A DNA stretch of 64,000 nucleotides from Mycolicibacterium iranicum (GTDB lineage: Bacteria; Actinomycetota; Actinomycetes; Mycobacteriales; Mycobacteriaceae): contig NZ_JACHVU010000003.1 in NCBI RefSeq assembly GCF_014190915.1, positions 310,001 to 374,000 on the forward strand. The letters are read 5' to 3'. The first letter of the stretch is position 1. Each line of letters opens with the position of its first letter. The notes under the pieces are model-generated. The model saw nothing but the letters and a program-made list of their open reading frames with translations, made no database searches and was not told the DNA's origin. The translations under genes and the position numbers were made by a program. Shown one piece after another: positions 1 to 7,856 of this stretch.

Positions 1-102
1 AAGATCCTGGCCGGGATGGATCCGGACAAGGCGGTCAGCCGCGAGGCCCTGCAGGACCCCGCCGCAATGGAGCCGTTCCTGGTGCTGGCGTTGAAGGCGT
101 GA
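1..102 (+). CDS. C-terminal end of an unidentified protein (partial)
   Basis: Frame 1 is open from the window edge to TGA at 100-102 and gives 33 residues ending in PFLVLALKA. The start lies outside the window. The stop overlaps the GTG start of the next gene (GTGA), so the two are probably co-transcribed. I do not recognise the family from this tail. Confidence 0.6.
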   Translation, partial: KILAGMDPDKAVSREALQDPAAMEPFLVLALKA

Positions 103-794
103 GCGATGCCCTCCGGCCGACGGCCGTGCTGTTCGACCTCGACGACACATTGCTCGACCATCGCGGCGCCGCCGCGGATGCGTTGCGGGCGTGGGCGGTC
201 GATGCCGGAGTGGGCATGCCCGCCGACGAGCTCGCCACGACATGGCAGCTGCTCGAACGGCAGTACTACGACCGGTATCAGCGGGGTGAACTGACCAAGC
301 TCGAGCAACGGCGGGCCCGGGTGCGGGATCTGCTGAGCCCGGTCCTGCTCACCGACGAGGACGCCGATGCGCTCTTCGAGGCGTACTGGAATCTCTACAG
401 GTCGGCATGGCGCGCGTTTCCCGATGCCGAGGGCGTCGTGCGACGTGCCTTGGCCGCCGGACTGCGCGTCGGGCTGCTCACCAACGGCGACGTGCGCGAT
501 CAGCGCCGCAAGGTCGACTCCACCGTGCTCGCGCACTTCGATCTGCCGATGTTCGCCTCCTCGGAGCTGCCCGCGGCCAAGCCCGACCGCAGAGCCTTCG
601 AGTTCTCCTGTGCGGCACTGCACGTCGAGCCTGCGCAATGCCTGATGGTCGGCGACTCGCTGGTCAACGACATCGAGGGAGCGCGCAGCGCCGGCCTGCC
701 CGCCATCCTGCTCGACCGCTACGGCCCGGCGCGGCCGGCGCCCGAAGAGCACGGGCTGGTTCGCTCACTCGACGAGCTGCACTTCGACGGCTGA
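99..794 (+). CDS. HAD-superfamily hydrolase (phosphatase-like)
   Basis: 231 residues with the full set of haloacid-dehalogenase motifs. Motif I FDLDDTLLDH carries the nucleophile Asp13 and general acid Asp15; motif II is LLTNGD; the motif III Lys lies in AAKPDRR near residue 161; motif IV is VGDSLVNDIEGA near 185. The helical insert after motif I marks a subfamily I (cap C1) enzyme, as in YjjG- or REG2-type phosphatases. It probably dephosphorylates a small phosphoester; the substrate cannot be told. GTG at 99 overlaps the stop of the gene before it by 4 bp. It lies upstream of the catabolic promoter at 818-846 and is probably not part of that regulon. Confidence 0.85.
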   Translation: MSDALRPTAVLFDLDDTLLDHRGAAADALRAWAVDAGVGMPADELATTWQLLERQYYDRYQRGELTKLEQRRARVRDLLSPVLLTDEDADALFEAYWNLYRSAWRAFPDAEGVVRRALAAGLRVGLLTNGDVRDQRRKVDSTVLAHFDLPMFASSELPAAKPDRRAFEFSCAALHVEPAQCLMVGDSLVNDIEGARSAGLPAILLDRYGPARPAPEEHGLVRSLDELHFDG

Positions 795-817
795 GCGCCC
801 GCCGGACGCACGATCGG

Positions 818-860
818 TTGCGGTGCAGATCACACTGACCTAAAATTCAAGCTAGTTGAA
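818..860 (+). promoter_or_regulatory. Promoter with overlapping palindromic operator, upstream of the Rieske oxygenase
   Basis: A sigma-A-like promoter is visible: TTGCGG at 818-823, a 17-bp spacer and TAAAAT at 841-846. The palindrome TTCAA-GCTAG-TTGAA at 846-860 overlaps the last base of the -10 and covers the expected start point, the position expected of a repressor site. The same TTCAA-N5-TTGAA pattern recurs at 3132-3146 and 10224-10238. I infer the XRE-cupin protein at 2351 binds it; this is untested. The 324-bp stretch 795-1118 holds this site and a possible small ORF, and nothing else clear. Confidence 0.6.
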
Positions 861-984
861 GTCCGCCGCGATTCATGCCCCATGTCGGCGGGCTGACTGA
901 AACCACGCTGAAACTCGACACTGCCGACCTGCGCTCCGAGACGGACGCCGGGCGGTGCACCAGCGATTCAGGGAGGTGACGAGG

Positions 985-1104
985 ATGCGGGCGGTACCAC
1001 GATTCGCGGTGTTCCGGCGCGGACTGGTCGACGGCGGGGACTGGCGCCTGATAGGCGGCGGCCCGTTCCGCAGGACGTCCCAGCCCCTCTCACCCTCACC
1101 CTGA
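985..1104 (+). CDS. Possible 39-residue small ORF in the leader of the Rieske gene
   Basis: ATG at 985 is preceded by a near-perfect Shine-Dalgarno, GGGAGGTGA (971-979), with 8 bases between GGAGG and ATG. The ORF runs 39 codons to TGA at 1102-1104 and stops 14 bp before the Rieske start. The product is basic (begins MRAVPRFAVFRRG, ends SQPLSPSP) and matches no family I know. It could be a leader peptide translated on the mRNA that starts near 853, or chance. No transmembrane segment or Cys is present. Confidence 0.35.
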   Translation: MRAVPRFAVFRRGLVDGGDWRLIGGGPFRRTSQPLSPSP

Positions 1105-1118
1105 AACGGAGTCCACCC

Positions 1119-2111
1119 ATGTCCCAGCCGGCACTGCAGGCCTTCTGGCACCCGATCGCCGCGGTCGACGACATCACCGAACAGCCCCGGCGTTTCACCC
1201 TTCTCGACGACTACATCGTCGCCTTCCGCGACGAACGCGGCGTCGCGGCGTTCCGCGACCTGTGCATCCACCGCGGCGCAGCGCTGTCATTGGGATGGGT
1301 GCGCAACGGCGCGCTCGTCTGTCCGTACCACGGCTGGCAGTACGACCGCAGCGGTGCCTGCATCCGCATCCCGGCACGGCCCGCCGAATCGTCCATCCCG
1401 ACGAGCGCCCGCGCGCAGGCTTATCGGGTGCAGGAGAAGTACGGGCTGGTGTGGGTCGCGATGGACGAGCCACGCGACGATGTTCCGCTGTTCCCCAACG
1501 ACATCTACGACCTGCCGGGGTGGAAGTCGTTCGTGTCCTACCGCGAGGTGTGGAACACCTCGGCGGCCCGCGCCGTGGAGAATTTCATGGACTTCTCCCA
1601 TTTCCCGTATGTGCACGACGGGCTGCTCGGGACCGAGGACAACGCCGAGATCGCGCCGTACACGGTCGAAAAGCTCGCCAACGGTCTGCACTACTGGCTC
1701 GAGCAGGAGGAGCCGAGTGACCTCTACGGTGCGGGCGGCAGTCAGAAGGTCCGCTACGAGTACACACTGGTCGTCCCGTTCACGATCCACCTCAAGAAGA
1801 TCGAGATCGGAACGGGACGGGAGACCATCATCACGCAGTTCACGCTGCCCCGGACGGAGACCTCCACCGAGTTGTTCGTCGTCATCGTGCGCAACCACTC
1901 CCACGACGAACCGGACAGTACATTCGGCGATTTCACCGCCACGATCATGGAACAGGACCGCCGGATCGTGGAGAGCCAGCGGCCGGAGAAGCTGCCGGAC
2001 TCCCTGCGCGAAGAGCTGCACATCAAGGTGCCCGACGCCGCGAGCCTGCTGTACCGCCAGCGGTTGTCGGCGCTGGCGAAGGTCGAGGCGTTCGGACCCT
2101 ATGGGGCCTGA
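1119..2111 (+). CDS. Rieske non-heme iron oxygenase, large (oxygenase) subunit
   Basis: 330 residues, the short length typical of the phthalate/vanillate-type (VanA-like) oxygenases. The N-terminal Rieske domain has CIHRGA (Cys49, His51) and CPYHGW (Cys68, His71), the ligands of the 2Fe-2S cluster. The catalytic domain has ENFMDFSHFPYVH, giving the mononuclear iron ligands His161 and His166 and the bridging Asp158. Such enzymes hydroxylate or demethylate aromatic substrates and need an electron-donating reductase. No intact reductase gene is in the window; only a C-terminal remnant of one is at 12422-12541. ATG at 1119 follows ACGGAG. It has its own promoter and operator at 818-860, consistent with induction by the island's substrate. 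Confidence 0.9.
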   Translation: MSQPALQAFWHPIAAVDDITEQPRRFTLLDDYIVAFRDERGVAAFRDLCIHRGAALSLGWVRNGALVCPYHGWQYDRSGACIRIPARPAESSIPTSARAQAYRVQEKYGLVWVAMDEPRDDVPLFPNDIYDLPGWKSFVSYREVWNTSAARAVENFMDFSHFPYVHDGLLGTEDNAEIAPYTVEKLANGLHYWLEQEEPSDLYGAGGSQKVRYEYTLVVPFTIHLKKIEIGTGRETIITQFTLPRTETSTELFVVIVRNHSHDEPDSTFGDFTATIMEQDRRIVESQRPEKLPDSLREELHIKVPDAASLLYRQRLSALAKVEAFGPYGA

Positions 2112-2350
2112 ACGACCACGGCCCGACGCGGCCACGGCCACCCCGTGCGATGTGCGTATCGGCGCGGTCGATGGCCGCTTCGGCACGATTCCGGTGCCGC
2201 CGTGGGGGCCCGGGTGCGGATCCGGCCGCCGTGTGTGACGTCGGGCGACGAAATCCGGAGGTGCGCCGCAGCGCGAGTTGCCTGCAGGACGCGCGCGTTC
2301 ACGTACGCTGAAACAGCTTTTCTAGCCCACCAGCCCCACGGAGAGCCCCC

Positions 2351-3103
2351 ATGACCCGATCTCGATCCGCTGCACCGGCCGGCAGGCGCAGCGCAGCGGC
2401 AAGCACCGGTGCGAGGAAATCGGCGAAGACCGAGAAGGGCCGATCGGAGAAGGGCCTCGGCGCGGTGAAGGCGGACAAGGCCGGCAGGCACGGCAACGGT
2501 GCGGTGGCGGGCGGTGGTGCCGCCGTCGCCGAACGCGACTCCGATGCCGCCGAGCAGACCATGCTGCTGGTGGGTGCACGCATCCGCGCGATGCGCCTGC
2601 GTCAACAGCTGACCCTGCGCGACGTCGCAGAACGCACCGGTGTGAGCGTCTCGATGCTGAGCATGCTCGAGCGGGGAGTCTCCACCGCGTCGGTCGGCAC
2701 GTTGGTGGCGGTGGCGTCGGCGCTCGGAGTCCACATGTACGACCTGTTCGCCCACAAGGACGGTGCCGACGGTTCGCCGGTGACCCGGCTGGCCGAGCAG
2801 ACGGTGGTGCGGATGGGGGAGGGCACGACCCGACGGGTGGCCCACAACGACGCTGTCGCGGGCCTCGAACTGGCGGTCAACGAGTACGACCTCGGCGGCG
2901 CGAGCGGCCCGTCCGCCACGCATCACGACGGCCGCGAGTTCGGTGTGCTGATCTCGGGCCAGCTGACCATCGAGCTCGACGGGCAGAGCCACGTGCTGGA
3001 ACCCGGCGACGTCATCGCGTACTCGTCGGACCGTCCGCACCGCATCGCGAACACGGGTGACGAGCGCGCGGTCGCGGTGTGGGTGAACCTCGACGAGAGC
3101 TGA
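2351..3103 (+). CDS. XRE-family transcriptional regulator with C-terminal cupin domain
   Basis: 250 residues. The first ~65 are a basic, Ala/Gly/Lys-rich tail of low complexity. An XRE helix-turn-helix follows (about 73-130, with LTLRDVAERTGVSVSMLSML) and then a cupin_2 sensor domain (about 170-245; GREFGVLISGQLTIELDG and LEPGDVIAYSSDRPHRI carry the metal-type His/Glu positions). Proteins of this layout sense small ligands in the cupin and regulate catabolic operons. It sits between the Rieske gene and the amidase/Mo-hydroxylase operon. The best candidate targets are the three TTCAA-N5-TTGAA palindromes at 846, 3132 and 10224. No clear copy of the palindrome precedes the gene itself, so autoregulation is not supported. 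Confidence 0.88.
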   Translation: MTRSRSAAPAGRRSAAASTGARKSAKTEKGRSEKGLGAVKADKAGRHGNGAVAGGGAAVAERDSDAAEQTMLLVGARIRAMRLRQQLTLRDVAERTGVSVSMLSMLERGVSTASVGTLVAVASALGVHMYDLFAHKDGADGSPVTRLAEQTVVRMGEGTTRRVAHNDAVAGLELAVNEYDLGGASGPSATHHDGREFGVLISGQLTIELDGQSHVLEPGDVIAYSSDRPHRIANTGDERAVAVWVNLDES

Positions 3104-3112
3104 CTCGTGACT

Positions 3113-3155
3113 TTCAACTGCACTTAATGACTTCGACTGTATTGAATGTTACGCT
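3113..3155 (+). promoter_or_regulatory. Operator pair and likely leaderless promoter of the amidohydrolase/Mo-hydroxylase operon
   Basis: The palindrome TTCGA-CTGTA-TTGAA lies at 3132-3146. A weaker copy, TTCAA-CTGCA-CTTAA, starts 19 bp upstream at 3113-3127. A -10 TACGCT (3150-3155) ends six bases before the GTG start at 3162, so the transcript may start at the GTG itself (leaderless). The operator lies between the -35 region and the -10 and would block polymerase. Confidence 0.55.
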
Positions 3156-3161
3156 CGCTGG

Positions 3162-4046
3162 GTGACGGACGAACGGACGCACGCGGGCACCGGAACGGCG
3201 TTCACGGTCGCCCTCGAACAGATCGATGTCACCGTCGGCGCCGTCGACGACAACCGCCGTACCGCGCTCACCCGGTCACGGGCCGCCCTCGTTGCGGGCG
3301 CTGACCTCGTCGTTCTCCCCGAGCTCGCCATCAGCGGGTATGTGGTGGACGGCGGGCTCGCCCACCGGGTCGCCGAATCGCTCGACGGCCCCACCGCGGC
3401 GGCGTTCACCGGCCTGGCCCGGGAGTTCGACGCCCTGGTCGGGTACGGATTCTGCGAGCGCACGGGGACAGATCTGTTCAACACGGTTGTAGTGGTCGAC
3501 GGCTCGGGACCGGTACTGCACTACCGGAAGTTGCACCTCTTCGATCTGGAGAAAGCGGTGTACACGCCCGGAGATCTCGGGCTCCCGGTCGCCGACACGC
3601 GCGTCGGTCGCCTCGGTGTCTGCATCTGTTACGACCTGAGATTCGTCGAGGTGTTGCGCGCCCTGTCGTTACGCGGCGCCGAGGTGGTGCTCGCTCCCGC
3701 CGCATGGGTCGGTGGGTTCGACCGGACCGTGCCCGACACCGGTGGTACCCGCCACGTGGATTCCGTTCTCGCACAGGCCAATCTCGACCAGGTGGCCGTC
3801 GTCGCCGTGTCCCAGGTGGCCGGGGCGGATCGGGGCGGGCCGTCGACGCTCGGCGGATCGGTGGCGTGTGACGCCTACGGCGAGCTGCTGGCCGGCCCCC
3901 TGTCGCGCACGGCCGCCGATTCTGCGACCGTGGAAATGGACCTGACGGCGATCCGCGCCGCGCGCGTACGCGGCGAGCGGATCAGGCCGCGCGAAGACCG
4001 CCGCACCGACGTGTACGCGCTGACCTACGGAGGGGATGTCTGGTGA
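3162..4046 (+). CDS. Carbon-nitrogen hydrolase (nitrilase superfamily amidohydrolase)
   Basis: 294 residues with the catalytic triad of the nitrilase superfamily: Glu54 in LPELAISGY, Lys123 in YRKLHLF and Cys156 in VCICYDLRF. Length and motifs fit aliphatic amidase/carbamoylase-type members (branches 4-5 and 13), which hydrolyse C-N bonds of amides or N-carbamoyl compounds. It is the first gene of an operon with the Mo-hydroxylase subunits (next start overlaps by 4 bp). A plausible job is hydrolysis of an amide or carbamate formed after ring hydroxylation and opening; the substrate is unknown. The GTG start at 3162 sits right after the -10 element. Confidence 0.85.
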   Translation: MTDERTHAGTGTAFTVALEQIDVTVGAVDDNRRTALTRSRAALVAGADLVVLPELAISGYVVDGGLAHRVAESLDGPTAAAFTGLAREFDALVGYGFCERTGTDLFNTVVVVDGSGPVLHYRKLHLFDLEKAVYTPGDLGLPVADTRVGRLGVCICYDLRFVEVLRALSLRGAEVVLAPAAWVGGFDRTVPDTGGTRHVDSVLAQANLDQVAVVAVSQVAGADRGGPSTLGGSVACDAYGELLAGPLSRTAADSATVEMDLTAIRAARVRGERIRPREDRRTDVYALTYGGDVW

Positions 4047-4909
4047 AGCCGCGGTCTTTCACCTACCACGCACCGACCGGCCTGGAGGAGGCACTGGCGA
4101 TCCTGGCCGCCGACCCCGAGGACAGCAAGGTGCTGGCGGGCGGTCAGAGCCTGGTGCCGATGATGAACTTCCGCCTCGCCAGCCCGGCGCAGCTGGTCGA
4201 TATCAACCGCATCCCGGGGCTGACCGGTATCGAGACAGAAGGCGACCGCGTCGTGATCTCGACGAGGACCCGCCACATCCAGGTGCAGAACAACGGGTTG
4301 GCGGGGCCGCTGGGGTCGCTGCTGCGACGCGCGGCAGCCTATGTCGGTCACCTGCCCATCCGCACCCGCGGTACCTTCGGCGGCTCGATCGCCCACTGCG
4401 ACGCCGCGTCGGAATGGTGCCTGGTGGCCTCGCTCCTGGACGCCGAGATGACGGCGGTCAGCGCCGCGCGCGGCGAGCGCACCATCGCTGCGGCCGACTT
4501 CTTCCAGTCGATCTTCACCACCGCGCTGGAGCCCGACGAAATCCTGCTGAGGGTGTCACTTCCGGCTCTCGATGCGACCTGGCAGACGGGTATCGCAGAA
4601 TTCGCAAGGCGGGCAGGTGATTTCGGTATCGTGACGGCGACCGCGGCGGTTCAGGTGCTCGACGGCGTGGTCAGTGAGGCGCGCGTGAGCATCGGCGGCG
4701 TCAGCGAGGTGCCGTTCCGCAGCTCTGCAGCCGAACGGGTGCTCGTGGGCCGACCGATGTCGGAGGATCTTCTGGTGTCGGCAGCCGAGGCCGCCGCCGA
4801 CGAGGTGGACCCGCCCAGCGATACCCACGGCGATGCCGCCTACCGCCGAGACCTCGTGCGGGCACTGCTTCCCCGGGCACTCGGCGAGACGACCGTGATC
4901 GGCGCATGA
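4043..4909 (+). CDS. Molybdenum hydroxylase, FAD-binding medium subunit (CoxM/CutM type)
   Basis: 288 residues. It has the two FAD motifs of the xanthine dehydrogenase/CO dehydrogenase medium subunit, AGGQSL (near residue 33) and TRGTFGGSIAHCD (near 110), and the C-terminal CO-dehydrogenase flavoprotein domain. It takes electrons from the 2Fe-2S subunit and passes them to an acceptor such as quinone or NAD. GTG at 4043 overlaps the amidohydrolase stop, and its own stop overlaps the next ATG. Only one such subunit is present for two large subunits. Confidence 0.93.
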   Translation: MKPRSFTYHAPTGLEEALAILAADPEDSKVLAGGQSLVPMMNFRLASPAQLVDINRIPGLTGIETEGDRVVISTRTRHIQVQNNGLAGPLGSLLRRAAAYVGHLPIRTRGTFGGSIAHCDAASEWCLVASLLDAEMTAVSAARGERTIAAADFFQSIFTTALEPDEILLRVSLPALDATWQTGIAEFARRAGDFGIVTATAAVQVLDGVVSEARVSIGGVSEVPFRSSAAERVLVGRPMSEDLLVSAAEAAADEVDPPSDTHGDAAYRRDLVRALLPRALGETTVIGA

Positions 4910-7359
4910 TGTCGGCCGCACCGACAGAACCGACGACCTGGACCGGCCGGGCGTTGCCGCGCCTGGAGGACCCTGCCATCGTGCGGGGGTGGGGCACCTA
5001 CGTCGCCGACATCGCCTCACGGAACGCGGCCTGCGCGCACGTGCGGTTCATCCGCAGCACCGTGGCCTCCGGGCGCATCGTCTCGATCTCCGCCCCGCCC
5101 GGAATCACCGTGTTCACCGCCCGTGATCTCGTTGGCGTGCAACCGATCCGGGCCGCACTGCACCGGCCCGACTTCGTCGAGATCGGCACGCCGATCCTGG
5201 CCACCGACGTGGTGCGGTTCGTCGGGGACCCGGTCGCGTTCGTGGTCGCCGACACCGAGGCGGCCGCCGAGGACGCCGCGGAACTCGTCGATGTCGAGAT
5301 CGCACCGCTGCCCGCGGTCCTCTCGGCGGTGTCGGCACTGGCGGACGGTTCACCGCTCGTGCACGACGCCGTGCCCGTGGACCATCAGAACGCCCCGAAC
5401 ACCATGGTGGACGGCCGTATCACGACACCGGGGGCCGAGGAGGCGTTCGCCGCGGCCGAGGCGGTGGTCTCGGTACGGGTCAGCTCCGCGCGGCAGAGCG
5501 CCATGCCGCTGGAAGCCAGAGCCGCCCATGCCGGCCACGACCGCGCCACCGGGCGCACCACCCTGCACGCGACGCTGCAGATGCCCCACGTCACCCGCAC
5601 CGGAATCGCGGACTGCATCGGGATGGCCGAGGACGACTTACGGGTCATCGCCCCCGACGTCGGCGGCGGGTTCGGCGCGAAGATGACCCTTGCACGCGAG
5701 GATGTCGCGCTGGTGTGGGCATCGCGTCACCTGCGTCGTGACCTCGCCTGGGTGGAGACCAGGGAAGAGAACTTCATGGCGGCCTGGCACAGCCGTGAAC
5801 AGGTCTACGACATCGAGGGTGCGTTCGCCTCGAACGGCGAGTTGCTCGCTCTGCGTGGCGATCTCATCTGCGACGTCGGTGCGTACTGCTGCTATCCGGT
5901 GACCTGGGCCGTGGAGCCCCTGATGGCCCTGGCCGAGCTGCCCGGCCCGTACAAGGTGGCCGAGTACGACGTGCGGTCCCGCGCCGTGGCCACCAACAAG
6001 TGCCCGATCGCGCCGTACCGCGGGGTGTCGAGGCCGATGCAGGTGCTGGCCATGGAACGCCTCATGGACCGGGCCGCCGACCGACTCGGCCTGGACAAGG
6101 TGGCGATCCGGGACCGGAACCTGATCGCCGAGTTCCCGCACCGGGCGCCGGCCGGGCTGGTCCTGGATCAGGCCTCCCATCGCGAAACCCTGGCCAAGGC
6201 CGCCGATCTGGCCGACCTCGACGACTTCGCGCTCCGTCAGGCCACCGCGCTCGCCGAGGGCCGTTACCTCGGGATCGGTTTCTCCTGCTTCGCCGAGCGC
6301 ACCGGGTACGGAACGCCCGCGTTCGCGGCCCGGTCGCGCCCGTTCGATCTGCAGCCGACCACTGCGGCGCCCGTCATCACCCCGGGCTTCGAACGGGTGA
6401 TCCTGACGATGGACCCGTCGGGGGGCCTGACGCTGCGCATCGGCGCATCCCCGCACGGCCAGGGGCTGAAAACCGCACTCGCCCAGGTGGTGTGCGACGA
6501 ATTGGGGATGCGCCCCGACCAGGTGCGGGTGATCGCCGGCGACACCGATGCCACCCCCTACGGGTGGGGGAGTTACGCGAGCCGGGCGATGGTGATCGCC
6601 GGCGGCGCCTCGCTGACCGCCGCCCGGGATCTGGCCGAACGCATCCGTGGCCTGGCCGCCGATCGGCTCGGGGGTCTGCCCGACGACGTGGTGCTGGAGA
6701 ACGGCACGGCGCGCCTGCAGGGCGGGGCCGAGTCGGTCGATCTCGCCGTGATCGCCCGCGACACCTACCATTCCAGCCACCTCATCCCCGACAAGGGCGA
6801 GCCGGCGCTGGAGAGCGTCGGCATCTACGACCCGTCGGGCACCTTCGCCAACGCCTGTCACGTCGCCGAAGTCGAAGTCGATGCCCTGACCGGTCAGGTC
6901 GAGATCACCAGGTTCCTGGTCGCCGAGGACGCGGGCCGGCTCATCAACCCGGCCATCGTCGACGGACAGATCCACGGCGGCGTCGTCCAGGGGATCGCCA
7001 ATGCGCTGTTCGAGGAACTGATCTACGACGACCGCGGCGTGCTCGTGACGACGTCCCTCATGGACTTCCTGCCGCCGACCGTCGCCGAAGTCCCCGACAT
7101 CGAGATCGCGCACCTCTACACGCTGTCGCCGGCGTCGCTGACCGGGGCCAAGGGAGTGGGAGAGGGCGGCACCATCGGGGCGCCCGCCGCCATCGCCAAC
7201 GCCATCAGCGATGCGCTGCGTCCCCTCGGGGTCGGGGTTTTCCACCTGCCCGCCACCCCGCACCGAATCCGTTCGGCGATCAGGGAGGGACGCGACGTGG
7301 CAGCCGCGCTGCATCCGTCGGACACGTTGAAGGCATCAGACCAGGAGAGCACGCCATGA
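4906..7359 (+). CDS. Molybdenum hydroxylase large subunit 1 (molybdopterin-binding, CoxL/XdhB type)
   Basis: 817 residues, typical for the family. Seen: the N-terminal a/b hammerhead domain; DVGGGFGAKM near 250; the active-site loop as PYRGVSRP near 370; and GAKGVGEGGTIGAP near 750 with the catalytic Glu. True CO dehydrogenases have AYXCSFR in the active-site loop, so this is not a form I CO dehydrogenase. It should hydroxylate an aromatic heterocycle or aldehyde at a carbon next to nitrogen. Gene order here is M-L-S-L, each pair overlapping by ATGA. A long reverse-strand open frame over this gene is a composition shadow. Confidence 0.93.
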   Translation: MMSAAPTEPTTWTGRALPRLEDPAIVRGWGTYVADIASRNAACAHVRFIRSTVASGRIVSISAPPGITVFTARDLVGVQPIRAALHRPDFVEIGTPILATDVVRFVGDPVAFVVADTEAAAEDAAELVDVEIAPLPAVLSAVSALADGSPLVHDAVPVDHQNAPNTMVDGRITTPGAEEAFAAAEAVVSVRVSSARQSAMPLEARAAHAGHDRATGRTTLHATLQMPHVTRTGIADCIGMAEDDLRVIAPDVGGGFGAKMTLAREDVALVWASRHLRRDLAWVETREENFMAAWHSREQVYDIEGAFASNGELLALRGDLICDVGAYCCYPVTWAVEPLMALAELPGPYKVAEYDVRSRAVATNKCPIAPYRGVSRPMQVLAMERLMDRAADRLGLDKVAIRDRNLIAEFPHRAPAGLVLDQASHRETLAKAADLADLDDFALRQATALAEGRYLGIGFSCFAERTGYGTPAFAARSRPFDLQPTTAAPVITPGFERVILTMDPSGGLTLRIGASPHGQGLKTALAQVVCDELGMRPDQVRVIAGDTDATPYGWGSYASRAMVIAGGASLTAARDLAERIRGLAADRLGGLPDDVVLENGTARLQGGAESVDLAVIARDTYHSSHLIPDKGEPALESVGIYDPSGTFANACHVAEVEVDALTGQVEITRFLVAEDAGRLINPAIVDGQIHGGVVQGIANALFEELIYDDRGVLVTTSLMDFLPPTVAEVPDIEIAHLYTLSPASLTGAKGVGEGGTIGAPAAIANAISDALRPLGVGVFHLPATPHRIRSAIREGRDVAAALHPSDTLKASDQESTP

Positions 7360-7856
7360 CCTCGCTTCGCCTCTACGTCAACGGCGATCGCTTCGACATC
7401 GACGTCGAGCCGCGGCGCACGCTGGCCGACGCTCTGCGCGACGACTGCGGGCTGACCGGCACCCACCTCGGATGCGAGCACGGCGTCTGCGGCGCCTGCA
7501 CGGTCCTGCTGGACGGCCAGCCCATCCGGGCCTGCCTGATGTTCGCGGTTCAGGCCGAAGGCGCCTCGATCCGGACAGTCGAAGGTCTGGCCCCCGACGA
7601 GACCACGCTGCACCCCGTGCAGCAGGCCTTCTGGGACAACCACGGCCTCCAGTGCGGCTTCTGCACCCCGGGGTTCCTGACGCTGATCGCCGGCTACCTC
7701 GAGGAGCATCCCGACGCGCAGGAGGACGAGCTGCGAGAGGTGTTGTCCTCGAACCTGTGCCGCTGCACGGGTTACCAGAACATCATGAAGGCGACGCTGT
7801 GTGCCCAGCGCGCGATGCGCGGGGACGAGTGCGCCCACGACGAGACGACGGCATGA
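7356..7856 (+). CDS. Molybdenum hydroxylase, 2x[2Fe-2S] small subunit (CoxS/CutS type)
   Basis: 166 residues with both cluster sites. The plant-ferredoxin site uses Cys40, Cys45, Cys48 and Cys60. The helical-domain site uses Cys100, Cys103 (QCGFCTPG) and Cys135, Cys137 (NLCRCTGY). It carries electrons from the molybdenum centre to FAD. ATG at 7356 overlaps the stop of large subunit 1, with AGGAG at 7343-7347 as ribosome site. It is placed between the two large subunits and is probably shared by both. Confidence 0.95.
   Translation: MTSLRLYVNGDRFDIDVEPRRTLADALRDDCGLTGTHLGCEHGVCGACTVLLDGQPIRACLMFAVQAEGASIRTVEGLAPDETTLHPVQQAFWDNHGLQCGFCTPGFLTLIAGYLEEHPDAQEDELREVLSSNLCRCTGYQNIMKATLCAQRAMRGDECAHDETTA

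Noticed and set aside
2145..2354. Small ORF between the Rieske and XRE-cupin genes
   Set aside because: No ribosome site, overlaps the regulator start, Arg/Ala-rich shadow composition.
5638..7314. 558-residue minus-strand open frame over Mo-hydroxylase large subunit 1
   Set aside because: Shadow of a GC-rich gene; no domain, no ribosome site.
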